From assembly GCA_023818905.1 (NCBI GenBank), contig JAMWDE010000003.1, forward strand, positions 10,492-16,948: DNA of 6,457 nucleotides. The letters are read 5' to 3'. The notes under the pieces are model-generated. The model had not been told where the DNA came from. It worked only from the letters and a program-made list of their open reading frames with translations, and did not search any database. Below are positions 1-6,457 of this stretch, in pieces (position 1 is the first letter of the stretch; the number at the start of each line of letters is the position of its first letter). The position numbers and the translations under genes were made by a program. Source of the DNA: Candidatus Omnitrophota bacterium (GTDB lineage Bacteria > Omnitrophota > Gorgyraeia > Gygaellales > Profunditerraquicolaceae).

Positions 1-807
1 GTGGGCGAAGGAGGCGTAGCAGTTTTATACTTTGCTTATCGGCTGATACTTTTTCCTTTAGGCATATTTGGGAATTCATTATCCCAGGTAATCCTACCCA
101 CATTCTCTACCCAGGCCTTAGAAGATAATTATGAGAAATTGAGACAGACGTTCTCTTTTGGACTGCGTGCGATATTTTTTGTAATGTTGCCGGCGTCTAT
201 AGGATTTATGGTTTTGGCTTATCCTATAATCTCTACACTCTTTAAGGGAGGTAGGTTTGATACCTACTCTGTTCTTCTAACTGCTTCTGCCTTGCGTTTC
301 TACAGCATCGGTCTATTTGCCTATGGTTCAACCAAGATACTCCAGTCCTGTTTTTTTGCCTTAAAGGATACATTCACTCCTACCAAGGTGGCTTTTTTGA
401 ATCTTATCTTGAATATTATCTTAAACATATCACTGATAATTCCTCTTAAGTTGGCTGGTTTGGCATTGGCTACCTCCATTTCTTCAATAATAACCACTCT
501 GATTTTATTTTCTATATTAAGCAAACGTTTAGGCTTCGTTCATACCAAACTTATTTTCCTTTCTTTTATGCGCATACTATGTGCCAGTATCTGTATGGGG
601 TTGGTGTGTTACTTTATTTCTCAAAGAGGTATTTTTTTGGGTAGTTATGGCTTAGCAAAGGTATTAAATTTGGCGATAATGATTATATCAAGCCTGATAT
701 CTTATGTGATATTCTGTTTTGTTTTTAAGGTGGAGGAGGTCAGAGAAATCTGGCAGTGGGTAAGTAAAAAGGGTTTAGCTTTATCCTTGAATAGACTGGA
801 CCGATAA
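1..807 (+). CDS. murJ: Lipid II flippase MurJ, C-terminal half (5' end outside window)
   Basis: This is the distal half of a MurJ/MviN-type flippase, the inner-membrane protein of the MOP superfamily that moves lipid II to the outer face for peptidoglycan synthesis. The reading frame is open from the first base, and the GTG there is most likely an internal valine codon, since MurJ proteins run to about 500-530 residues and only 268 are present. The visible part has hydrophobic segments at about residues 9-33, 57-81, 98-120, 130-148, 150-173, 185-206 and 218-241, fitting roughly the last seven or eight of 14 helices. Family signatures are Y-R-L followed by F-P-L-G-I-F-G near residues 13-24 (the Arg probably matches the essential Arg270 of E. 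coli MurJ), a G-G-R-F-D loop near 83-87, and A-L-K-D-T-F-T-P near 120-127. The C-terminus is short and charged. The next gene starts 12 bases later. Family assignment is firm; the 5' boundary cannot be seen. Confidence 0.93.
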   Translation: MGEGGVAVLYFAYRLILFPLGIFGNSLSQVILPTFSTQALEDNYEKLRQTFSFGLRAIFFVMLPASIGFMVLAYPIISTLFKGGRFDTYSVLLTASALRFYSIGLFAYGSTKILQSCFFALKDTFTPTKVAFLNLILNIILNISLIIPLKLAGLALATSISSIITTLILFSILSKRLGFVHTKLIFLSFMRILCASICMGLVCYFISQRGIFLGSYGLAKVLNLAIMIISSLISYVIFCFVFKVEEVREIWQWVSKKGLALSLNRLDR

Positions 808-819
808 TCTAATTACAAA

Positions 820-2076
820 ATGATAGAGTCGGTTTCCGCAAGATTAAGAGATAAGATTGCAGAATTACCGGATCTCCCAGGAGTTTATATATTCAAAGAT
901 GAGCAGGGTAATATATTATATATAGGTAAGGCAAAATCTTTAAAGAAGCGTCTACAGTCATATTTTGTGCATTTTTACCATTCTAAAACCCAGGTATTGC
1001 TTTCTAAGGTTAACGATATAGAGTATGTAATTTTGCCTTCGGAAAGCCAGGCTCAACTTTTAGAAGCTTCCTTAATCAAAGAGAAACAACCGCCTTATAA
1101 TGTTAGTCTTAAGGATGATAAGTATTTTCCTTACATTAGAATTACTGATGAAGAATTTCCTATGGTCTGCATATACAGGAAAAAGATGTCAAAACCAAAA
1201 GATAATTCTTTATACTTTGGTCCATATACCAATGCTAAGCTCTTACGTCAGGCGCTTAAAACCATACGTAAGATTTTTGGTTTTCGTTCTTGCAGAAAGA
1301 TGCCTAAACAAGCCTGCCTTTACTACCGCATAAAGATGTGTCCTGCTCCCTGTGAGAATAAGATTAGTCCTGAGGGATACAGAGATATCATACAACAGAT
1401 AAAAACATTTTTGGAATCGAGATATGAGGAACTGTTAGATACGCTTTATGCTAAGATGAAAAAATGGGCACAGAAAAAAAAATTTGAAGAAGCAGCCAAG
1501 ATAAGAGACCAGATATACGCCTTAAGTGTAATTCAGCAGAGTAAGCCCGGCAATATAGGATTTTGTGCTTTAGAAGACCTGAAGGATCTTTTGGGATTGG
1601 AAAGATTGCCTCTACGCATAGAGGCGTTTGATATCTCTAATATTTCAGGTAAAGAGGCCTGTGGTTCGTTGGTGAGTTTCTACAAAGGTTTACCTGATAA
1701 GAAGAATTACCGGCGTTTCCGAATTAAAACATTAGAATCTATCAATGATTACGCTATGCTTAGAGAGGTAATCCGTAGGCGTTATACAAGATTGGTAAAA
1801 GAGAATTTACCTTTGCCAGATCTGATTCTTATTGATGGCGGAAAGGCCCATCTTTCTGTAGTTGAAGAAGAAATCAAGGGTTTAGGTTTAGAGATACCCC
1901 TGCTCAGTATTGCCAAAGATAGAGAAAACATTTATGTAAAAAATAAAACACAGCCTATAAAATTACAAAAAGATACCTCTGCCTTAAATCTTATTAGATA
2001 TATAAGAGATGAGGCGCATCGTTTTGCTCAGACATATCATCATCTACTAAGGAGAAAGAAGATATTGGGTAGATGA
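820..2076 (+). CDS. uvrC: Short UvrC-family excinuclease subunit lacking the middle region and HhH domain
   Basis: UvrC makes the dual incisions of nucleotide excision repair after UvrAB has loaded on a lesion. This 418-residue protein has the N-terminal GIY-YIG nuclease (G21-V-Y23, Y34-I-G36, Arg44, metal-binding Glu82), four cysteines C158, C166, C174 and C178 at the spacing that binds a [4Fe-4S] cluster in E. coli UvrC, a UVR (UvrB-contact) motif at about 208-240, and the C-terminal RNase H-like nuclease with catalytic-type D271 (F-D-I-S-N), D339 (L-I-D-G-G) and H400 (D-E-A-H-R-F-A). Typical UvrC is about 600 residues. Here about 125 residues are absent between the UVR motif and D271, and the chain stops 18 residues after H400, so the helix-hairpin-helix DNA-binding domain is missing. 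All residues I know to be needed by both nuclease centres are kept, so this looks like a compact working enzyme and not a decayed one. It could be the only UvrC or a second paralogue. The ATG at 820 has no clear Shine-Dalgarno sequence, but the protein start fits the family. Confidence 0.88.
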   Translation: MIESVSARLRDKIAELPDLPGVYIFKDEQGNILYIGKAKSLKKRLQSYFVHFYHSKTQVLLSKVNDIEYVILPSESQAQLLEASLIKEKQPPYNVSLKDDKYFPYIRITDEEFPMVCIYRKKMSKPKDNSLYFGPYTNAKLLRQALKTIRKIFGFRSCRKMPKQACLYYRIKMCPAPCENKISPEGYRDIIQQIKTFLESRYEELLDTLYAKMKKWAQKKKFEEAAKIRDQIYALSVIQQSKPGNIGFCALEDLKDLLGLERLPLRIEAFDISNISGKEACGSLVSFYKGLPDKKNYRRFRIKTLESINDYAMLREVIRRRYTRLVKENLPLPDLILIDGGKAHLSVVEEEIKGLGLEIPLLSIAKDRENIYVKNKTQPIKLQKDTSALNLIRYIRDEAHRFAQTYHHLLRRKKILGR

Positions 2077-2077
2077 T

Positions 2078-2416
2078 TTGTTATTTCTTAAAATTCCAAA
2101 TACAATGGGATTTCGTTTAACCTTACGTAACCTAAATAAGATAGGTCTCAGTCCTTTTGCCAAAGAGGTGTATAAAGTAGTATCAGGTATACCATTAGGT
2201 GAGGTGCGTAGCTATAAATGGGTGGCTAAGAAGATAGGTCATCCCAAGGCATACAGGGCAGTAGGTCAGGCGTTGAAGAATAACCCTTGGCCGTTACTTG
2301 TTCCTTGCCATCGCGTAATCGAGTCAAGCGGTGAACTTGGGGATTATATTTTTGGTAAGAAGAATAAAAAGAAGATATTAGATTTGGAAAGACAGATTAA
2401 GGATTTAGTGCTATAA
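2078..2416 (+). CDS. Single-domain O6-alkylguanine-DNA alkyltransferase (MGMT/Ogt type)
   Basis: This small protein (112 residues from TTG at 2078, or 103 from ATG at 2105) matches the C-terminal active-site domain of O6-alkylguanine-DNA methyltransferases, which remove O6-alkyl groups from guanine by irreversible transfer to a cysteine. Counting from the TTG, it has the P-C-H-R-V motif with nucleophile C77 and H78, N69, E104, the arginine finger R60 (A-Y-R-A-V-G) and Y46. The spacings of N69, C77 and E104 equal those of Asn137, Cys145 and Glu172 in human MGMT, and R60 and Y46 fit Arg128 and Tyr114. Because the cysteine is present it is not an alkyltransferase-like (ATL) protein, which has another residue there. 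The N-terminal domain of Ogt/Ada-C is absent, although one-domain forms are known. The usual G-G-Y after the active site reads G-D-Y. It begins one base after the uvrC stop, suggesting translational coupling. Neither candidate start has a good Shine-Dalgarno sequence, so the start is uncertain. Confidence 0.85.
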   Translation: MLFLKIPNTMGFRLTLRNLNKIGLSPFAKEVYKVVSGIPLGEVRSYKWVAKKIGHPKAYRAVGQALKNNPWPLLVPCHRVIESSGELGDYIFGKKNKKKILDLERQIKDLVL

Positions 2417-2433
2417 TTATAAAAAATAACTAT

Positions 2434-2440
2434 GAGGTGG
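2434..2440 (+). promoter_or_regulatory. Ribosome binding site of the pilT-family gene
   Basis: GAGGTGG lies 4 bases before the ATG at 2445. Its first six bases match the anti-Shine-Dalgarno complement GGAGGTG. This is one of the two strongest ribosome binding sites in the window and it fixes the start of the ATPase gene. It also suggests that the gene is translated independently of the upstream repair pair. Confidence 0.75.
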
Positions 2441-2444
2441 GATT

Positions 2445-3518
2445 ATGAAGATAAAAGAGTTATTAGCTGAAATGGTAAGGCTTGAGGCCTCAGACTTATT
2501 TTATCGCAGTGGTGGTATCCCTTCTTTAAGGGTAGACGGAAGGATTACGCCTATGAGTAGCACAGAGATAACTACGGATGATATCAGCAGGGCAATTGAG
2601 GAGATAACTACCCCAAAGCAGAGAGAGATCTTCAAGCGAGATTTAGATATTGATTTTGGAATATATTTAGAGGAATTTGGTCGTAGGTTTCGTGTGAGCA
2701 TATTTATGCAGAGGAATTCTCCTTCTATAGTTATAAGGAATGTGCGTGATACTATACAGAGCTTTGAAGAACTTAATCTGCCGGGGGAGGTTTTAAGAAA
2801 GTTGTGCACAGAGTCAAGAGGGTTGATACTTTTAACTGGAAGTGCAGGCAGTGGCAAGTCTACCACTATTGCCAGTATGATTGAGCATATTAACCAAAAT
2901 TATAATAAACATATCTTAACTGTGGAGGAACCTATTGAGTATACATTTAAAGACAAGAAATCCATTATCAATCAGAGAGAATTAGGGCTTGATGTTGCTT
3001 CCTATGAAGTTGCCCTACGCTCCTTTACCTTACAGAGTCCAGATGTTATATATATTGGCAACATCCGTGATTATACCACTATGTCAGCTGCCTTAACCGC
3101 TGCAGAGACAGGGGTATTGGTCTTAAGTACCTTACATACGGTTAATGCCAGCCAGACCGTAGAGAGGATTGTTAATTTCTTTCCGCCCTATCAACACCAG
3201 GAGACAAGAACACAACTGTCTTTATTGTTAAAAGGTACAATATCATTGAGATTGGTACCTTTGAAAGGCAGGGCTGGCCGTATACCTGCCTATGAGATTA
3301 TGCTTCTTACGCCCACTATCAGCAGGATCATCAGAGAAGGTAAGGTTTGGGAGATACCCCAGTTTATTGAATCAGGTGGAGTGTTTGGTATGCAGTCATT
3401 TGCCCAATCCTTAGTAAATTTAGTAAAAGAAAATAAGATAAGCGAAGAAGAGGCAATAAACTTTGCAGACAACAAAGAAGAATTTCTTTTAGCCTTAAGA
3501 GGTATTAAGAAAACATAG
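2445..3518 (+). CDS. pilT: PilT-family type IV pilus ATPase with altered Walker B region
   Basis: This 357-residue protein has the length and order of PilT, the hexameric cytoplasmic ATPase that powers type IV pilus retraction. A PAS-like N-terminal domain (A-S-D-L near 15-18, F-R-V-S-I-F near 81-86) precedes the RecA-like core: Walker A G-S-A-G-S-G-K-S-T with K138, an Asp box V-E-E-P-I-E-Y with E161 and E165 (usually E-D-P), and a His box T-L-H-T with H231. A version of the retraction-linked AIRNLIRE motif appears as T-I-S-R-I-I-R-E at 291-298. The Walker B segment is odd: it reads I-G-N-I-R-D, so N206 replaces the conserved glutamate of G-E-M-R-D. Just before it, the usual L-R-x-D-P-D reads T-L-Q-S-P-D, losing an arginine (L196) and an aspartate (S198). 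It may therefore be a weakly active or regulatory paralogue, or rely on mixed hexamers. No other pilus gene is nearby, which is common for pilT. PilU or another GspE-superfamily member are alternatives; overall similarity is closest to PilT. Confidence 0.85.
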   Translation: MKIKELLAEMVRLEASDLFYRSGGIPSLRVDGRITPMSSTEITTDDISRAIEEITTPKQREIFKRDLDIDFGIYLEEFGRRFRVSIFMQRNSPSIVIRNVRDTIQSFEELNLPGEVLRKLCTESRGLILLTGSAGSGKSTTIASMIEHINQNYNKHILTVEEPIEYTFKDKKSIINQRELGLDVASYEVALRSFTLQSPDVIYIGNIRDYTTMSAALTAAETGVLVLSTLHTVNASQTVERIVNFFPPYQHQETRTQLSLLLKGTISLRLVPLKGRAGRIPAYEIMLLTPTISRIIREGKVWEIPQFIESGGVFGMQSFAQSLVNLVKENKISEEEAINFADNKEEFLLALRGIKKT

Positions 3519-3528
3519 TACCTCTAAG
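3494..3528 (+). repeat. Inverted repeat (possible hairpin) across the pilT-family stop codon
   Basis: The arms 3498-3504 and 3519-3525 pair perfectly over 7 bp (AGAGGTA with TACCTCT). Three more pairs form (3494-3496 with 3526-3528) if A3497 is bulged. The 14-base loop contains the TAG stop at 3516-3518. No T-run follows, so it does not look like an intrinsic terminator. It might be an mRNA 3'-end stabilising hairpin or chance. Confidence 0.35.
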
Positions 3529-3575
3529 TCTGATTGGAATTAAGACCTTATACCGAATGCCTGATAACAAATCAA

Positions 3576-3581
3576 AAGGAG
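3576..3581 (+). promoter_or_regulatory. Ribosome binding site of prfB
   Basis: AAGGAG sits 9 bases before the ATG at 3591. This strong site supports 3591 as the true prfB start, even though the frame from that ATG meets a stop after 23 codons. The downstream ATG at 3706 has no comparable site. Confidence 0.8.
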
Positions 3582-3590
3582 CACAATAGA

Positions 3591-4695
3591 ATGTTAGAAC
3601 AAATAAAATCAAAACTCTCTTCCATATTTACCTATTTGGAACACCTGAGAGGTTATCTTTGACATAGACAACAAAAACAGGCTAATAGGAGATTTATCCT
3701 CTCAGATGTCTCATCCTAAATTTTGGGATGACCCCCAAAATTCCAATAGGGTTGTGGCTCAATTAAAATCTTTAAAGGCAACCGTAGAGCCCTGGCAGGT
3801 AGCTTATAAAAGGTATCAAGAACTTAAAGAATTGGCAGATATTTTAAAAGAAGAAGAACAGGAATTAATCTCAAGTTTGAATCAAGATTTAGATGTGCTT
3901 TTGAAAGATTTGAGAGAACTTGAGCTTAAAACGCTTTTAGATGGAGAATTTGATAAAAATAGCGCTATACTGAGTATAAATGCAGGAGCAGGTGGCACAG
4001 AGTCTTGTGACTGGGTTTCTATGCTTTTTCGGATGTATGCCCGCTGGGGGCAGGACCACAGATATAAAGTAAAGACCATTGATACGTTATTTGGCGAAGA
4101 GGCAGGAATAAAAAATATTACCCTCTTGGTTGAAGGAGAATACGCCTATGGATATCTCAAGGCAGAACGCGGAGTACATAGATTGGTGCGTATATCTCCT
4201 TTTGATGCCAATAAACGTAGACACACCTCTTTCGCTTCTGTGGATGTTATTCCTGAAATTCAAGATAATATAGACGTTAAGGTAGAAGATAAGGATTTGA
4301 TTATTGAGACATACCGTTCTTCTGGCCCGGGTGGACAGCATATGCAGAAAACTGATTCCGCAGTAAGGATTACGCATAGGCCCACAGGCATAGTAGTACA
4401 GTGTCAGAACGAACGTTCTCAATATCAGAATAGACAGACCGCACTTAAGGTATTGAAAGCAAGACTCTATGAATTAGAGAGAAGAAGGCAGGAAGAGAAA
4501 TTACTTAAACACTATGGAGCAGAAAAGAAAAAGATTGAATGGGGTAGCCAAATTCGCTCTTACATTATGCATCCTTACAATCTGGTAAAGGATCATCGCA
4601 CAGGATACGAAACCGGTGATGTAAACTATGTTATGGATGGCGGGATAGATAAGTTTATTGAGGCATACCTAAGGAGCTTAAAGACCAAAGCATAA
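3591..4695 (+). CDS. prfB: Peptide chain release factor 2, joined by a programmed +1 frameshift
   Basis: RF2 recognises UAA and UGA in the ribosomal A site and triggers release of the finished protein. Translation begins at ATG 3591 and reads 23 codons to CTT 3657-3659. The next in-frame codon is TGA 3660-3662. Skipping T3660 enters the +1 frame at GAC 3661-3663, which stays open to TAA 4693-4695. The joined protein has 367 residues, almost the same as E. coli RF2 (365). The first part ends L-R-G-Y-L and the second begins D-I-D, as in E. coli (L-R-G-Y-L, D-Y-D). The codon-recognition tripeptide S-P-F is at 202-204, which marks it as RF2 and not RF1. The catalytic G-G-Q is at 247-249 within S-G-P-G-G-Q-H-M-Q; the family more often has H-V-N after the Gln. 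A simple ORF search gives only the part from ATG 3706, which lacks 38 residues. secA follows after 36 bases; the two genes are also neighbours in Bacillus, in the opposite order. Confidence 0.96.
3647..3663 (+). promoter_or_regulatory. prfB programmed +1 frameshift site
   Basis: The site reads GAGAGG (3647-3652), TTAT, CTT (3657-3659), TGA (3660-3662), C3663. It matches the E. coli prfB signal (AGGGGGTATCTTTGAC) in all its parts: an internal Shine-Dalgarno-like element just upstream, a slippery CTT codon, and a UGA stop in the weak UGA-C context. When RF2 is scarce, termination at UGA is slow and tRNA-Leu slips from CUU to UUU, which yields full-length RF2. When RF2 is plentiful the ribosome terminates. 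The SD-like element here is slightly weaker and one base further from CTT than in E. coli. Confidence 0.95.
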
Positions 4696-4731
4696 AACTT
4701 AAGATGGCTGTTTTGTATTTTATCCTGAGAT

Positions 4732-6457
4732 ATGTTGAGTATGATTAAAAATATAATCTTAAGACAGAAACAGAATCTTATAAAGAGAAGATACCCTGGA
4801 GTAAACATTACTTTACATCCAGATATGCCGCAGTCTTCTATATATAAAATGGTAGAACTGGCTAGAATAGTCAATCAGGTGAATTCCTTAGAACCTAAGA
4901 TAAGTATTATGTCTAATAGGCAATTACAAGAAAAAACCCAAGAATTCAAAGAGCACATATTGAAAAAAGAGAGAGAGTATAGTTCTCAGATAAGAGAACT
5001 TAAAGATCTGCTAGTCTCGGTAGCTATGCCTGAAGAGAGAGACAGAATAAAAGAAAGATTAAAACTCACCCGCAATAAAGTATTTGAGGAGATTCTGCCA
5101 GAGGCATTTGCAGTGGTGCGTGAAGCTGCCAAGCGCACTATCGGTTTGAGGCATTTTGATGTACAGATTGCCGGAGGCATAGTTTTACACGAAGGTAAAA
5201 TTGCCGAGATGGCTACCGGTGAAGGAAAGACCTTAGTGGCAACCCTACCAGCCTATCTGAATGCCCTATTAGGTTATGGTGTACATATTGTTACAGTAAA
5301 TGACTACCTTGCCCGTAGAGATCGAGAATGGATGGGGCCTATATATGAATTTTTAGGTCTTAGCGTAGGAGTGATACAACACCAGATGTCTGATGAGGAA
5401 AGAAGACGCGCTTATGCCTGTGATATAACTTACGGTACCAACAATGAATTTGGGTTTGACTATCTGCGCGATAATATGAAGTACAATCTGCAAGATTTGG
5501 TACAGAGGCCTTTCTATTATGCTATTGTGGACGAGGTGGATTCTATACTGATAGATGAGGCACGCACACCTTTGATTATCTCTGGTCCAGCCGAGGAATC
5601 AACCGAGAAATACTATACTGTAGATAGGATTATTCCTCATCTAAAGGGAAGGGTAATTTTAGAGAAGGACGAAATTGAAGCAAAATATAAAGGTCAAGAT
5701 ATCTCGCGCGGTTTTGATTACATTGTGGATGAAAAGGCGCACACTGCATATCTCACTGAACAAGGAGAGGCAAAGGTTTGCTCTCTGCTTAACATCTATA
5801 GTCTCCATGACTTAGATACCATGGAGTGGCGTCATCATATCATCCAGGCGCTTTATGCACACAATCTTTACAAAAAGGATGTGGATTATGTGGTAAAGGA
5901 TGGTCAGGTGGTCATTGTAGATGAATTTACCGGTCGGCTTATGCCAGGTAGACGTTGGTCAGATGGACTACATCAGGCAATAGAGGCTAAGGAGGGTCTT
6001 AAGATAGAGCGCGAGAATCAAACGTTGGCTACCATAACCTTTCAGAATTATTTTCGTATGTATGAAAAATTGGCAGGTATGACCGGCACTGCCTTTACTG
6101 AAGCCAATGAATTTAAGGCTATATACAAATTGGATGTGGTGGTTATACCTACTAACAGACCATTGATTCGCACAAATTACCCTGACCGTATCTATAAAAC
6201 CGAGAAAGAGAAATTTAGCGCTGTAGTAGAGGAAATTGTAGAGTTGTATAATTTGGGACGGCCAGTATTGGTGGGAACCGTATCTATAGAGAAATCTGAA
6301 AGATTATCAGAGATGCTTAAAAAACGCGGTATACCCCATCAGGTACTCAATGCCAAATATCACGAGATGGAAGCCCAAATCGTTGCTCAGGCAGGCAGAT
6401 ACAGGGCAGTAACCATTGCCACCAATATGGCTGGTCGGGGAACCGATATCCTGTTAG
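4732..6457 (+). CDS. secA: Protein translocase ATPase SecA, N-terminal part (3' end outside window)
   Basis: SecA is the cytoplasmic motor that pushes unfolded preproteins through the SecYEG channel. The frame is open to the window edge, giving 575 complete codons of an expected 850-950 or more. Visible parts are NBD1 with Q145 (H-F-D-V-Q), Walker A T-G-E-G-K-T (K166), [24 protein letters not shown], and Walker B D-E-V-D at 267-270 with I-D-E-A-R-T-P following; then the preprotein-crosslinking domain; then NBD2 with V-D-E-F-T-G-R, G-M-T-G-T-A and, at the edge, T-N-M-A-G-R-G-T-D. The helical scaffold, helical wing and C-terminal linker lie beyond the window. Walker A lysine is residue 166 against 108 in E. 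coli. The extra length is an N-terminal extension (about residues 12-40) and a charged, probably helical insertion (about 80-116) before the [11 protein letters not shown] motif. The start is ATG 4732 or ATG 4741 in the same frame; upstream there is only a weak GAGA. Confidence 0.96.
   Translation, partial: MLSMIKNIILRQKQNLIKRRYPGVNITLHPDMPQSSIYKMVELARIVNQVNSLEPKISIMSNRQLQEKTQEFKEHILKKEREYSSQIRELKDLLVSVAMPEERDRIKERLKLTRNKVFEEILPEAFAVVREAAKRTIGLRHFDVQIAGGIVLHEGKIAEMATGEGKTLVATLPAYLNALLGYGVHIVTVNDYLARRDREWMGPIYEFLGLSVGVIQHQMSDEERRRAYACDITYGTNNEFGFDYLRDNMKYNLQDLVQRPFYYAIVDEVDSILIDEARTPLIISGPAEESTEKYYTVDRIIPHLKGRVILEKDEIEAKYKGQDISRGFDYIVDEKAHTAYLTEQGEAKVCSLLNIYSLHDLDTMEWRHHIIQALYAHNLYKKDVDYVVKDGQVVIVDEFTGRLMPGRRWSDGLHQAIEAKEGLKIERENQTLATITFQNYFRMYEKLAGMTGTAFTEANEFKAIYKLDVVVIPTNRPLIRTNYPDRIYKTEKEKFSAVVEEIVELYNLGRPVLVGTVSIEKSERLSEMLKKRGIPHQVLNAKYHEMEAQIVAQAGRYRAVTIATNMAGRGTDILL

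Noticed and set aside
1..3. GTG at the first base as a true start codon of a short MurJ-like protein.
   Set aside because: The protein would begin in the middle of the MOP-family fold, just before the helix carrying the conserved Y-R-L. Truncation by the window edge explains it better.
2073..2120. A 15-codon ORF whose ATG at 2073 overlaps the uvrC stop as ATGA.
   Set aside because: It is not in the alkyltransferase frame, has no recognisable content and ends at 2120. At most it could help ribosomes reinitiate at ATG 2105. There is no support for a real peptide.
3540..3568. A possible promoter before prfB: TTAAGA at 3540-3545 and GATAAC at 3563-3568 with 17-base spacing.
   Set aside because: Each hexamer matches consensus at only four of six positions, and the predicted transcript would start almost on the ribosome binding site at 3576. 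In A+T-rich DNA this is expected by chance.
3660..3662. An in-frame TGA that would make prfB look like a pseudogene.
   Set aside because: The surrounding SD-like element, CTT slip codon and TGA-C context, plus the full-length RF2 obtained after +1 shift, identify it as the programmed frameshift and not a mutation.
4087..4422. A 111-codon open frame on the - strand inside prfB, and similar - strand frames inside murJ, the pilT-family gene and secA (for example 2501-2866).
   Set aside because: They lie opposite strongly conserved genes, lack ribosome binding sites, and their translations resemble no protein family. They are shadows of the + strand coding sequence.
4704..4748. A 14-codon ORF (ATG 4704) between prfB and secA, overlapping the secA start.
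   Set aside because: It has no ribosome binding site and no known leader motif. It does not resemble the SecM arrest peptide, which is much longer and differently placed.

Overview
The window is an A+T-rich stretch of bacterial chromosome. All six genes lie on the + strand and are tightly packed. In order they are: the C-terminal half of the lipid II flippase murJ (cut by the left edge); a short uvrC-type nuclease gene; a one-domain O6-alkylguanine-DNA alkyltransferase gene; a pilT-family ATPase gene; prfB (release factor 2), whose two reading frames are joined by a programmed +1 frameshift; and the N-terminal two thirds of secA (cut by the right edge). Gaps between genes are 12, 1, 28, 72 and 36 bases, so one operon or two consecutive ones are plausible. 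I see no convincing internal promoter or intrinsic terminator, no RNA gene, no mobile element and no CRISPR array. No gene-free stretch exceeds 72 bases.

MurJ, a PilT-family ATPase and SecA together suggest a diderm bacterium with type IV pili or a related system. Codon use is rich in ATA (Ile) and AGA (Arg). The minimal UvrC, the enlarged N-terminus of SecA and the gene order do not match the model Proteobacteria or Firmicutes. They would suit an uncultured lineage of the Planctomycetes-Verrucomicrobia-Omnitrophota neighbourhood. That placement is inference from impression and not something the sequence proves.

Region by region: 1-807 is cell-wall precursor export. 820-2416 is a DNA-repair pair, in which a UvrC without its middle region and helix-hairpin-helix domain is followed after one base by an alkyltransferase consisting only of the active-site domain. 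2445-3518 is a motility-type ATPase with several changes at residues that normally serve ATP hydrolysis. 3591-4695 is release factor 2, with the SD-like element, CTT slip codon and TGA-C stop that let it regulate itself. 4732-6457 is the SecA motor of general protein export.

The points most worth following up are the compact UvrC/alkyltransferase pair, the PilT-like protein with Asn in place of the Walker B glutamate, and the SecA N-terminal insertion. None amounts to a clearly new system. The prfB frameshift is a well-known mechanism, but simple ORF calling splits or truncates the gene.
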